This document shows, piece after piece, positions 53,606 to 61,961 of a stretch of DNA of 64,000 nt; the first letter of the stretch is position 1; the number at the start of each line of letters is the position of its first letter. Made by a program: the position numbers and the translations under genes. The notes beneath the pieces are model-generated. The model did no database searches, was not told the origin of the DNA, and saw only the letters and a program-made list of their open reading frames with translations. Location: NCBI RefSeq assembly GCF_018130785.1, contig NZ_JAFCJT010000030.1, forward strand, positions 17,216 to 81,215, given 5' to 3'. This stretch comes from Bradyrhizobium liaoningense (lineage in GTDB: Bacteria; Pseudomonadota; Alphaproteobacteria; Rhizobiales; Xanthobacteraceae).

Positions 53606-54343
53606 ATGATCGAGAGGCAGCATCCCGCTACCACGCATTTGCCTTGCTTCATCACGGAGCCCGGACAAACCGACATGCTCATGGTGTTCACCAGCGTCTT
53701 TCTCGTGTTGTTCACCCTAACAATGGGCGTCCTGATGCTCCGACTTCTCTATTTGCCTGAGAAAATGGTCCCACAGGAACAGAAGGCCAAATATGAAGTC
53801 GTTGCGACGCTCTGCTTGCTCGCGATGTTCGCTCCCGGAAATCTCCTTTGGATAGCTGCGTTACTCGTGGCGATGATTGACATCCCCGATTTCACACCGC
53901 TCCTTCAACGGATAGCCGAGGCTGTTCGGCGCGTCTCTCAATCACCGAAAAAGAAAGAAGGGACTCCTCCACGCCCGGAGAAGGCAGGACAACAGAGAGA
54001 AGTTATAAAGGCTACCGCGCAAATGGTGCTCGTACTCGGGGTATTGGTTGCTCCTGCCGAGGTATTCGCTGCCTCGTGCTCGTCCTATTACATTTCGGAA
54101 ATCACGCTTGTCTCGGCGGTCGACACCGAGGCCGGGCGTGTACAGACTTTTGTTGGATTTGGGGCGTCGAAGGAAGAGGCCGAGAAGAACGCTTTGGGGT
54201 CCTGCTCGCACATCCAGCTTGACCTCCAAACATGCCTGGACTCAGACCACATCCTGGGCCGTAACGCCCCCTCGGATGGGGCTAACAGCTCGCTTCATCT
54301 GAAGTACGCGAAGGCGGTCAAGCGCATCACTGGCTGCGATTAG
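53606..54343 (+). CDS. Membrane protein with a C-terminal secreted-type Cys-rich domain, probably FixK-regulated
   Basis: The 245-residue protein has two N-terminal membrane helices (about 24-46 and 66-90), a basic linker (SPKKKEGTPPRPEK) and a third hydrophobic stretch (MVLVLGVLVAPAEVFAASC, about 140-157) that looks like a signal peptide with an AxA site. A C-terminal domain with five or more Cys (CSSYY, GSCSHIQLDLQTCLDS, TGCD) follows. This looks like two modules fused; the last domain would face the periplasm. Its EEAEKNAL-SC pattern recalls DUF4189-like secreted proteins, but I am not certain. A FixK2-type box precedes it. Confidence 0.7.
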   Translation: MIERQHPATTHLPCFITEPGQTDMLMVFTSVFLVLFTLTMGVLMLRLLYLPEKMVPQEQKAKYEVVATLCLLAMFAPGNLLWIAALLVAMIDIPDFTPLLQRIAEAVRRVSQSPKKKEGTPPRPEKAGQQREVIKATAQMVLVLGVLVAPAEVFAASCSSYYISEITLVSAVDTEAGRVQTFVGFGASKEEAEKNALGSCSHIQLDLQTCLDSDHILGRNAPSDGANSSLHLKYAKAVKRITGCD

Positions 54344-55093
54344 CGCGGCCTTCGCAGCTTCGGCTATGGGTCAGAAGCTGCCTCGGCATCTTGCAGGAGC
54401 TTTGTCCGTTCACTGCCTAGCAGCAGACATCGGGAGGCTCCCAAAGGGATGGTCAGCTACAGGCCCAGCGCTTGTAAAATGAAAGAGGCCGCCAACTGAG
54501 GCGGCCTTACTTCTTCAATAGCAAAATGAACGCTACGACGACTGGTATGGCCCTGGCAGCGCAGATGAAAAACCGAAAACCCCATTCCTCACGCATCACC
54601 CAACATAGCTGGGACCTTTTTCCTTGGCATGTGCAGCTTGTGCCAGTGCGGCGCAAGACAGTGTCGAAAACCGGCAAGTAGGCCAACTGAGGCGGCCTTA
54701 CTCAGTCCAATAGTGTACGCCCAGCTTAACGAGAGTTGCGATCGCAGAATGGGAAAAGCCGCAGCGTGGTTCCAGCCCCACTGCGGCATTCCCGGAATAA
54801 CGAAAAAACTTGGTGCTCAAATCGCGCCGGTGTTCTTTCAGTAGAACACCCCGTTCCGAAAATGGAGTCCGGACAACTACCGGACTCCGGTTTTCTACGC
54901 ATTGTCACTTGGAGTGCCGACATGGCACGGCATGGCAATTCCAGCCCCAATGCTCCCGGCCGCCGATCCAATTGCGGATTAGAGCGCCGGGAGTGCTGGG
55001 CCCGCCAGCGTGAACCGGCGGGCTGCTGCTTGGGCCGCCTGCGTTGCGGTACCGCAATCCCTAGCGGCTTGTGCCGACGCTACCACCGCGCTT
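54344..55093. other. Gene-poor stretch with many short hairpins
   Basis: No reading frame here has a good start, codon pattern or family match. It holds a hairpin aggccgcc/ggcggcct (54486-54507), a 21-bp direct repeat (54491-54511 and 54682-54702), a stem gccgcag/ctgcggc near 54759-54786, and cccgcc/ggcggg near 55001-55022. It looks like decayed or purely structural intergenic DNA. Confidence 0.5.
54491..54511 (+). repeat. 21-bp direct repeat, copy 1 (copy 2 at 54682-54702)
   Basis: GCCAACTGAGGCGGCCTTACT occurs twice 191 bases apart, and both copies are followed by related bases ending CAATAG. In copy 1 the preceding bases complete a perfect 8-bp hairpin; in copy 2 the left arm is broken. 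Confidence 0.75.
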
Positions 55094-55408
55094 CTACCGG
55101 ACGATCCGATCAAGACGGCAGCCCGTTATACAACTAAATATCTGATCTTTCATTTGGGTACCTACCCGGCAACCCCTAATGCAAGCGCGCACATCGTCGC
55201 CCCACACACGGCCCTTGGTTTGAGAACTCGAGATACATCGATTGTTGCATGCCTTATCGTTGTCGGGGCATTTGGACAAACACGCCGCAAGGCCAAGTCG
55301 CTCGCCTTCTGAAAATGTCGCTTCTTGGGCGGTTGCGAGCGTCGTCGTTGTTGCCTCAATATAAAGGGCTAGCGCGAACGCGCTCTTTAGGATTTCTGTC
55401 GCCGACAT
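55094..55408 (-). CDS. Exported small protein with four CX3C motifs
   Basis: The 104-residue protein begins with a signal peptide (ILKSAFALALYIEATTTT, cleaved near ATAQ, residue about 27). Its mature part contains eight cysteines in four CX3C pairs: Cys43/47, 54/58, 76/80 and 93/97. Spacings between pairs are 6, 17 and 12. Paired CX3C motifs on helices form disulfide-stapled hairpins in known proteins such as the small Tim chaperones, so a compact periplasmic or secreted fold is likely. ATG 55408 follows AGGAAATA. I do not know a named family. A + strand frame over the same bases (55010-55312) lacks such features. Confidence 0.65.
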   Translation of the reverse strand: MSATEILKSAFALALYIEATTTTLATAQEATFSEGERLGLAACLSKCPDNDKACNNRCISSSQTKGRVWGDDVRACIRGCRVGTQMKDQIFSCITGCRLDRIVR

Positions 55409-55501
55409 TATTTCCTGCCTCTGTTTGAGACCTCGGAAAGCAGCGTACGCCGGATACCCACCAAGGCGAAAGGCGGCCAAGAAATATCGGATCGCGAAAG
55501 A

Positions 55502-55525
55502 GCCCGCCGACGTGTACCGGCGGGC
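55502..55525 (-). terminator. Hairpin, terminator-like on the minus strand
   Basis: A perfect 7-bp stem gcccgcc/ggcgggc (55502-55508 with 55519-55525) is followed on the minus strand by CTCTTT. It closely follows the end of a 66-codon minus-strand frame (55530-55730, weak), and could mark the end of a small transcript there. Confidence 0.45.
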
Positions 55526-55529
55526 CTTG

Positions 55530-55730
55530 TCAGCGCCGCAGAGTTCGCTCAATTTCGCGGGCCGCCCAAGTCGCAAGGATCATCGCGAACCGGAAGCGAG
55601 CACGACCGGCGTTCGTGTCAAGCCGTGGGCGGCCGTGCTCGGCGCGCTGTGACGGCGACCAGATTGCGATGGGAGGGGCGCTGGTGGTGGCCGGCAGCAA
55701 GTAGCAAGCTTTCCCACACCCACTACGCAC
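55530..55730 (-). CDS. Doubtful small open reading frame
   Basis: The 66-residue frame ends ARFRFAMILATWAAREIERTLRR, which looks helical, and a terminator-like hairpin follows its stop. There is no clear ribosome site and no family I can name. It is listed only because of the hairpin; it may be chance. Confidence 0.25.
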   Translation of the reverse strand: MRSGCGKACYLLPATTSAPPIAIWSPSQRAEHGRPRLDTNAGRARFRFAMILATWAAREIERTLRR

Positions 55731-56235
55731 GGCAGCTCGCGCGCGTTCCTGGCTGACGCCTTCCAGATTTCAACAACTGCTCAAATCTTATGTGAGATCT
55801 GACGCAGGCGCTTGAGGAGTCGCCAGACTTGCGTCCACGACCATCTGCCTCGCCGGTTGGCGTAGGAACGCGGGTCTCATTGAGTTTCTTTGCAAGCGCC
55901 CCAAGGACGTGGCACCGGACTTCTGATAACCGGAGCTAGTTCGGCTGCCCGCGCGTTCGCGCGGGCCTCCTGAACCGTTCTGGGTACCGCTCGCTTCAAA
56001 TGGCTACTCATTCCTGCCGCTTGGCATGTGGTGTCTGCTAGCCATTCGTACGACAATCGGCTCGCCGCCTGGGCGGGCCACTCTGGCAGTCGTGGGAAAG
56101 TACCGCAATAGAGAGGCGGCCGACGCTGTTCGCCCGGATCGGCGTCATGCGAGCGTTGAACCGCCACCACGTCCCGGAGTTTAACCCGAAGGGAAAGCAG
56201 CCTCATTGGGGCCGGCGCAAGCTGATGAGGGACCA
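55731..56235. other. Gene-free stretch
   Basis: No supported gene, repeat or promoter is seen over about 500 bases. The minus-strand frame at 55877-56236 is basic and featureless and looks like a chance frame. Confidence 0.4.
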
Positions 56236-56391
56236 ATGACCGTCTTCGTGTACGTGAACACCGCCAAACAGGTCGGCGATGCCGACCACATCAAGGTCTT
56301 TTCCACGGTCGAAGCTGCGGAAATATGGTTCGAGGAGAACGATCCCGAGGGAGTGGCATTCGAGTACGACGTGCTAGGCTCGCCAGCGTGA
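56236..56391 (+). CDS. Small conserved-type hypothetical protein
   Basis: The 51-residue acidic protein (MTVFVYVNTAKQVGDADHIKVF...WFEENDPEGVAFEYDVL) has a beta-alpha-beta pattern, and resembles small Bradyrhizobium proteins I have seen with the same VYVNT-KQVGD and WFEENDPEGVAFEY phrases. A GAGGG ribosome site precedes the ATG. Its stop codon lies inside a copy of the CGCCAGCGTGAACC repeat. Function unknown. Confidence 0.7.
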   Translation: MTVFVYVNTAKQVGDADHIKVFSTVEAAEIWFEENDPEGVAFEYDVLGSPA

Positions 56392-56399
56392 ACCAGCGG
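56381..56399 (+). repeat. 19-bp dispersed repeat (copies at 55003-55021, 56381-56399, 56791-56809)
   Basis: CGCCAGCGTGAACC followed by R-GCGG occurs three times. The first copy forms a hairpin with its flanks. The middle copy encodes the last codons and stop of the small gene at 56236. The third lies 25 bases after the DUF3551 stop. All three read in the same direction. Confidence 0.75.
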
Positions 56400-56505
56400 G
56401 CTGGTAGCGATCATCAGGCGTAGTCGCCAACCTCCGCGGGGTACGATCGAAAGCACTGGCTCGTGGAGCTTCGCGCGCGTTCTCAATGTCCGATAGGAGG
56501 TTCCA

Positions 56506-56766
56506 ATGCGTACTCCGGCCTTGGCGATTTTGGCAATCGGGATGGCATCAACAGAGCCGGCGGCAGCTCAGACGTATAACCCGGCCTATCCGGTTTGCCT
56601 GCACGTTTACCGCGCGGGGGCCAACTATTACGATTGCAGCTACACATCGCTGCCTCAGTGCAATGCTTCGGCATCGGGCCGCGCCGCAGAGTGCGCCATA
56701 AATCCATACTTCGCGGGCGTGGAAAACCCCGCAGCTTATCGGCGGCACGGCCGCCGCGCCTACTAG
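56506..56766 (+). CDS. DUF3551 exported small protein
   Basis: The 86-residue protein has a signal peptide (cleaved near AAAQT). Its mature part contains YPVCLHVYRAGANYYDCSYTSLPQCNASASGRAAECAINPYF, the pattern of DUF3551 with four conserved Cys that probably form two disulfides. GGAGG precedes the ATG. The family is large in Bradyrhizobium, periplasmic and of unknown role. Confidence 0.88.
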   Translation: MRTPALAILAIGMASTEPAAAQTYNPAYPVCLHVYRAGANYYDCSYTSLPQCNASASGRAAECAINPYFAGVENPAAYRRHGRRAY

Positions 56767-57226
56767 GACAGTTGCGAGAGACGCCCAGTCCGCCAGCGTG
56801 AACCAGCGGCCGCAGTCACAAACCTGTGGCACGCCCATTGCAAAATTAGCGCTAACTGAGATTTCAGTGCTCAGTTTTGAGAATGACGCGCTGCCGGGAC
56901 ATGTATTTCGAGCCCGGCAGCGTTCTATTTTGAGACTAGTGGGACAGCCGGCTATGCCTCATCTCGTTGCCGGTCGCGCTTCCTGTGAATTCGGCGCCGA
57001 CGCTTCATGATGGCGCCCGCTTTCCGTATTTCGCGATCTCACGAGGCGACATCGTCCGCAATGCCGCCGACGGACGCGAGATCGTGATGGCGCGATGGGG
57101 AATGCCGTCGTCGCAAAATTCCCTGTTGCAAGCTACCGATAGGCGAGCGCAGAAGCCTGAAGCCAAAAGCAAGACGGGGAACTGCTCCGAAGGGAGCCCA
57201 ACGGCGACACCACAAACTGATGCGCA
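56767..57226. other. Gene-free stretch after the DUF3551 gene
   Basis: Apart from the third 19-bp repeat (56791) and the hairpin at 56889 I see no gene here. Small frames on both strands lack starts and family likeness. Confidence 0.45.
56889..56922 (+). terminator. Terminator-like hairpin
   Basis: A perfect 10-bp stem (cgctgccggg 56889-56898 with cccggcagcg 56913-56922) is followed by TTCTATTTT. It could end a transcript from the DUF3551 gene. Confidence 0.6.
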
Positions 57227-59782
57227 TCATGTCTCGCGCAGGATTGCCTGCAGACGCCGCACCAGGTCTGCCAGACGGAAAGGCTTATGAATGAACGGGA
57301 ACTCATCCACCGCATTATGCCGCTCCAGTTCGTCTCTCACGTAGCCGGAAGTCAGCAGGATCTTGATGCCTGGCCTTAGTCGCTTCGCCTCGCGGGCAAG
57401 CTCGACACCGCTCATCCCGTTTGGCATGACGACGTCGCTGAACAGGAGTTCAAATTCCTGGCCGGATTGTAGCAACCGGAGCGCATCCGCGGCATTTCCG
57501 GCGCAAGAAACGTAATAGCCGAAAGTGGTCAGCATTTCCGAAGTTGCCTCCAGGAGATCCTCGTTGTCGTCGACAACAAGGATGCGCTCGGAGCCTGCCG
57601 GCGTGATTTCAGGCTGCCCAATTTGCTCCTCTGCGTCCGATCTTTGGGTGGCCCTGGGCAGGTAGAGAGCGATCCTGGTTCCCACGCCCGGCGTGCTGTC
57701 GACGACGATGTGTCCCCCGGACTGCCGGACAAAGCCGTAGACCATGCTGAGGCCAAGCCCTGTCCCCTTGCCGACCTCCTTGGTCGTGAAGAAGGGCTCA
57801 AACACTCGATCCCGCACTTCGGGAGACATTCCCGAACCGGTGTCGGTGACGGACAGCGTGACGTACTCTCCGGCCAGGCAACCTGCAACCGCGCCCTCCT
57901 CCACGACGGCGTTCTGCGTCGCGATCTTGAGTACGCCGCCAGTCGGCATCGCATCCCGCGCATTGAGCGCCAGGTTGAGGAGGGCGGCTTCCAGCAGCGA
58001 CGGATCGACGTGGCACAACCACAATCGATCCTCGGTCTGCAGCTTGATCTTGCAAGTGGCTCCAACAGCGTGGCGGATGAGCCCCTGGAATTCACCGATA
58101 AGTTGGTTAGCGTTGACAAGCTTTGGATTCAGCGTCTGCCGCCGCGAAAAGGCGAGAAGCTGCGCCGTCAGCTTTGTCCCTCGATCAATGGCACGTCGCG
58201 CGACAGCGGCAAATTGCCGGATCTTGACAACGTCCTTTGCGGCTTCGATGAGTTCAAGGTTGCCAGAGACGACCGTGAGAAGGTTATTGAAATCGTGCGC
58301 AACACCGCCCGTGAGCTGGCCAACGGACTCCATTTTCTGGCTCTGGTGGAACTGCTCCTCGATTTGGCGGCGCGCTTCCAACGCAAGCTTGTGCTCGGTA
58401 ATGTCGCGAAGAAAAATCGCGAAACCCTGACTTGAAGGGAAGACATTGATCGCGCACCAAATATTTTGACGCGGACAGAACGCTTCCACGGAGCCCGGCC
58501 GTTGCTCCGACACCGACTCCTGAACCTCGCGCAAGACCTCCCCGTCGAACACGCCTTGAAATACCTTGGGCAGCTTTATACCGACGATATCGCGGTCTTC
58601 TGCGAAACGCGTCCAAGCCGGCCCATTTAAATAAGTGACGCGCCAATCCCGATCGACGATGAGCACGCTGTCGTTGGTGCTCTCAAAGATCGTCGTGATC
58701 CGGGCAGCAGCGTCCTCGGCGATCTCCTTGGCCTTGGACAACTCCTGCTCGCGATGCTCCAACGCACTGGCCATGGTATTGAACGCGTCAGCAACGTGTC
58801 CGATCTCTGAAGTTCCGCCAATGTTTACACGTCGGGCAAAGTCGCCGAACCGCCACTGGTTCGCTGCGTCGACCAGTTGCCCGAACGGGCGATGGATAAA
58901 CTGCCTGGCGCCCAATGATGTCAGCAGCAATACCAGCGTAGCGCTCAGGATGATCAAGAAGACGTCGCGCAGCGTCTGGCGCTGGATCTCCCGGAAAGCC
59001 AACGCCTTGTCGAGGCCGAAGTCGACAACAAGCGCCCCCAAACCATCCTGCAGGGCAGAATAGGCTTCGATCCGCTCTACACCATCGACGTCGACGATGT
59101 CAGCCGTGCCGCCCAGGTCCAAAGACTTTTCGACGGTCATTTTTGTGCCAGCGAATCGGTCGTTATCGGGATAACGGGCGAGAAAGGTGCCGTTCCGGTC
59201 CGTGATTGCGAGAGCTGCGCCCTCAGGCACGCCGTTTCGAGCGATGTAATCGGCGAGCCAATCCAAGCCAAGACTTGCAACTATGACGCCGCCAATCTTG
59301 CCATAGCTGGCGTAGAACGGCATCGCAAACTGTATGACTCTTTGCTTGGACGACAGACCTCGCGAGTACTCTCCGATCGTAAAAGAGCTGGTCCTGAGAG
59401 CGCTCGCGAAGTAGGTGCGCTTGGAGATATCAACCGCCGGACGATCGCCATCTGTGTGGCAGAAGGACAGACCATTAACGTCAGTTACGATAAGGGTAAT
59501 GAACGCAGGGAAACGGGGCTTCATCGCTGCCAAATAAGCATTGCAGCCCACGCGATCCCCCGCCTTGATTGCCGGCAGTTCCGACAGCGCGATCAGGACC
59601 TGACGAATCCCCTGAACGATTTGTTGCTGGTTTGCGGCAGCGAGCTTAGCCAAGCTGAGTGCCTGATTTTCCACTTCGACCTGACGCGCTTCACGCCGGC
59701 CGAATTCGCTGTAGGCCTGGATCGCGACCGCAGGCAAGAGGGCCGCAGCAACAAGCAAGAATAGGCGTGATAGAAGGGTCAC
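57227..59782 (-). CDS. Hybrid sensor histidine kinase (Cache-HAMP-PAS-HisKA-HATPase-REC)
   Basis: The 851-residue membrane kinase starts at GTG 59782 directly in a membrane helix (residues 3-23). A periplasmic double-Cache sensor (about 30-265), a second helix (272-291), HAMP (292-345) and PAS (about 360-465) follow. HisKA has the phospho-accepting His496 (GGVAHDFNNLLTVV). The ATPase has DTGSGM and GKGTGLGLSM. The C-terminal receiver (about 735-850) has DDNED, and its phospho-Asp is in LLFSDVVMPN. The HDFNN class usually controls slow responses such as nutrient or light sensing. No partner output regulator is adjacent, so its pathway is unknown. Confidence 0.92.
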   Translation of the reverse strand: MTLLSRLFLLVAAALLPAVAIQAYSEFGRREARQVEVENQALSLAKLAAANQQQIVQGIRQVLIALSELPAIKAGDRVGCNAYLAAMKPRFPAFITLIVTDVNGLSFCHTDGDRPAVDISKRTYFASALRTSSFTIGEYSRGLSSKQRVIQFAMPFYASYGKIGGVIVASLGLDWLADYIARNGVPEGAALAITDRNGTFLARYPDNDRFAGTKMTVEKSLDLGGTADIVDVDGVERIEAYSALQDGLGALVVDFGLDKALAFREIQRQTLRDVFLIILSATLVLLLTSLGARQFIHRPFGQLVDAANQWRFGDFARRVNIGGTSEIGHVADAFNTMASALEHREQELSKAKEIAEDAAARITTIFESTNDSVLIVDRDWRVTYLNGPAWTRFAEDRDIVGIKLPKVFQGVFDGEVLREVQESVSEQRPGSVEAFCPRQNIWCAINVFPSSQGFAIFLRDITEHKLALEARRQIEEQFHQSQKMESVGQLTGGVAHDFNNLLTVVSGNLELIEAAKDVVKIRQFAAVARRAIDRGTKLTAQLLAFSRRQTLNPKLVNANQLIGEFQGLIRHAVGATCKIKLQTEDRLWLCHVDPSLLEAALLNLALNARDAMPTGGVLKIATQNAVVEEGAVAGCLAGEYVTLSVTDTGSGMSPEVRDRVFEPFFTTKEVGKGTGLGLSMVYGFVRQSGGHIVVDSTPGVGTRIALYLPRATQRSDAEEQIGQPEITPAGSERILVVDDNEDLLEATSEMLTTFGYYVSCAGNAADALRLLQSGQEFELLFSDVVMPNGMSGVELAREAKRLRPGIKILLTSGYVRDELERHNAVDEFPFIHKPFRLADLVRRLQAILRET

Positions 59783-59925
59783 TTCTGAGCCGGGCCCGTC
59801 CTTAAAACACTCGCTCGTCGGAGTTACTCATCCGACGTCGAATGGCTATACATGCACTTGGGTTCACGCTGATCCCTCGAATAGCGGCGCTCAATGAGCG
59901 CTTGAAGTTTGCACGGCAGATGTTG

Positions 59926-60507
59926 CTAGGTTGGCCACCCCCCGAGCGACGTCTCAACGGTGCGGCGCAGGTCTGCCCGGCTTGCCCCCGTCTGCGCCGC
60001 AAACGCCAGCCCCCAACCGACAACGATCGCAAATAGTGCAAGCGCGTCCGAATCCGCATTTGCCGGCAGATCACCCATCTCCCGCGCTGTCCGAAACCGC
60101 GAAGCCAGCCGTTTGCGGCGCGCGTGACGAAGCTTCATCAGTTCATCTTGAACCTCTGCCTCTTCTGCGTACGCCTGCGAACATTTGACCGAAAGGCACC
60201 CTGGTGGATGAGTCTTGTCCGTATACAGGTCTACCAACCCATAGAGCATAGTCTCCACCACCTCGCGCGCCGTGGGCTGGTTCAGCGCCTTTTCATCGAC
60301 GCGGCCAAGGTACGCTTGATAATAGTAATTGAGCACCTGCCTGAAAAGTCCGGCCTTACTGTCGAAAGCAAAATACAGGCTCGCTGGCGCAATTCCGATA
60401 TTTGAGGTCAGGTCTGCAAGCGACGTGCCCTGATAGCCGTTCTTCCAGAACAGTGCAGTTGCTCCTTTGATCGCCTCATCGAGGTCGAAGCTTCTCGGTC
60501 GCGGCAT
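59926..60507 (-). CDS. TetR-family regulator of the divergent MFS gene
   Basis: The 193-residue protein has an N-terminal helix-turn-helix (RSFDLDEAIKGATALFWKNGYQGTSLADLTSNIGIAPASLYFAFDSKAGLF) and a TetR_C domain with GCLSVKCSQAY, typical of the group that represses transporters and oxidoreductases. A GGAGATCG ribosome site precedes ATG 60507. It is divergent from an MFS transporter whose promoter overlaps a palindrome, so I infer that it represses that gene. Confidence 0.88.
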   Translation of the reverse strand: MPRPRSFDLDEAIKGATALFWKNGYQGTSLADLTSNIGIAPASLYFAFDSKAGLFRQVLNYYYQAYLGRVDEKALNQPTAREVVETMLYGLVDLYTDKTHPPGCLSVKCSQAYAEEAEVQDELMKLRHARRKRLASRFRTAREMGDLPANADSDALALFAIVVGWGLAFAAQTGASRADLRRTVETSLGGWPT

Positions 60508-60549
60508 GTTCCGATCTCCAATTTGTTATTTAGCATTCGCTCTATTTGA

Positions 60550-60586
60550 TTGACAAGGTCAGCCGCGAAATTTATCGATCGCTAAA
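60550..60586 (+). promoter_or_regulatory. Promoter of the MFS gene with overlapping operator
   Basis: TTGACA (60550-60555), a 17-base spacer and TATCGA (60573-60578) make a good sigma-70 promoter. An imperfect palindrome TTTATCGATCGCTAAA (60571-60586) covers the -10 box, where a TetR dimer would block RNA polymerase. The start point predicted from this promoter falls only a few bases before ATG 60590. Confidence 0.6.
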
Positions 60587-60616
60587 CTAATGAACTTCAT
60601 CATCTGTGGCTGCCCT

Positions 60617-61819
60617 ATGTCATCTGAAACCGCGCTTCCAGTATCGCTCCCGCGCTATCCGATCGCCACAGCGCTCGCCTTGTCACTGGCTGCCGCCATC
60701 GCTCTCGGCATCTCCCGCCTGTCATACGGGCTCTTGCTGACGCCCATGCGTACCGATCTTGGCTGGTCTTATTTGTTGGCTGGCTCGATGAACACGGCGA
60801 ATGCACTCGGCTACTTCATTGGCGCGCTGGCGGTTCCGGCGCTGACGCGCCGCCTCAACGTCTGGCGACTGTTGGTCATAGGTTCCGTTCTGACCAGCGT
60901 ATTCCTGCTCTTGTCGGGCGTCGTGACCGACGCTATAGCCCTGATCCTTCTCCGCCTTGGCGCAGGCGCAGCGAGCGCGTCCGTCTTCGTCATCGGCGGC
61001 GTTCTAGCGACCCGTCTTGGCTCAATGCACCGCGAGCAGGCCGGATTCTTGATCGGTCTCTATTACGGCGGCACAGGTTTCGGGATCGCACTTTCCGCGC
61101 TACTCGTACCGGCGGCGCTTTCGGCCGCACCACAGCTCGGCGGCGCGCATGACTGGCAATGGGCGTGGTTCGCGCTCGGCATCGCCTGTCTGCTCGCAAC
61201 CGCCATCATGGCGTTGCCTGCAAGGACAATCGGCGAAATTCCTTCTGATCTGACCTCAAAATCGGAGTTTTCCGTAAAGGATTTCGGGTTTGCCCTGGCT
61301 GGCTATTTCATGTTTGGCGTTGGTTACATTGCCTACATGACGTTCGTGATCACATTGCTCAAGCAGCAGGGCATGCAGGCTGAGACTATCACCTTGTTCT
61401 ATACGCTGTTAGGGGTGGCCGTCGTATTATCCTCGCGACTGTGGGCACCGATGCTTGATCGCTTCAAGGGCGGCGAGTCGCTGGCGATATTCAACGCTAT
61501 CGCAGGTGTGGTTTCCATTCTCCCGGCAGTGACTTCTGCGGTGCCAGTCGTGTTCATGTCCGGCCTGGCCTTCGGAATGGTCCTGCTATCGGCGGTGGCA
61601 TCGACCACCGTATTGGTGCGGCACAATCTCCCGCAAGAATCATGGTCGTCTGCGATCAGCGTGTTCACGGTGGTATTCGCATTCGGCCAGATCATCGGGC
61701 CCGCGCTCGTTGGCTGGATCGCCGACGGCCCTGGCGGTCTCGAACGCGGATTGGTTGTGTCGGCCGTTGCGCTGTTCATTGGTGCAGCTCTGGCTTCGCA
61801 GCAAAAGGCGCTGTCGTAA
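60617..61819 (+). CDS. MFS transporter
   Basis: The 400-residue protein has twelve likely membrane helices, with a central loop near residue 200 and family-like phrases such as GISRLSYGLLLTPMRTDLGWSY and FGMVLLSAVASTTVLVR. ATG 60617 was preferred over ATG 60590 because the predicted transcript starts too close to the latter. The layout resembles YbfB/AraJ-type exporters. It heads a rightward group with a flavin oxidoreductase and a cupin protein and is probably repressed by the divergent TetR. Confidence 0.85.
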   Translation: MSSETALPVSLPRYPIATALALSLAAAIALGISRLSYGLLLTPMRTDLGWSYLLAGSMNTANALGYFIGALAVPALTRRLNVWRLLVIGSVLTSVFLLLSGVVTDAIALILLRLGAGAASASVFVIGGVLATRLGSMHREQAGFLIGLYYGGTGFGIALSALLVPAALSAAPQLGGAHDWQWAWFALGIACLLATAIMALPARTIGEIPSDLTSKSEFSVKDFGFALAGYFMFGVGYIAYMTFVITLLKQQGMQAETITLFYTLLGVAVVLSSRLWAPMLDRFKGGESLAIFNAIAGVVSILPAVTSAVPVVFMSGLAFGMVLLSAVASTTVLVRHNLPQESWSSAISVFTVVFAFGQIIGPALVGWIADGPGGLERGLVVSAVALFIGAALASQQKALS

Positions 61820-61961
61820 CGAAAGTGACGTTAGCAAATCGATGGTGGAAAGCACCATGTGTTGACCAGTGAATCTCTGACTGTCGCACGTCTTGAGAGG
61901 GACGCCTGCGATGCGCAAATGGGTTACCACGCCCATTTGATCACCTAGGAGAGAGCTTGCC

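Noticed and set aside
55010..55312. 100-codon + strand frame overlapping the CX3C gene
   Set aside because: The minus-strand frame has a ribosome site, signal peptide and regular cysteine pattern; the + frame starts in a repeat and has none.
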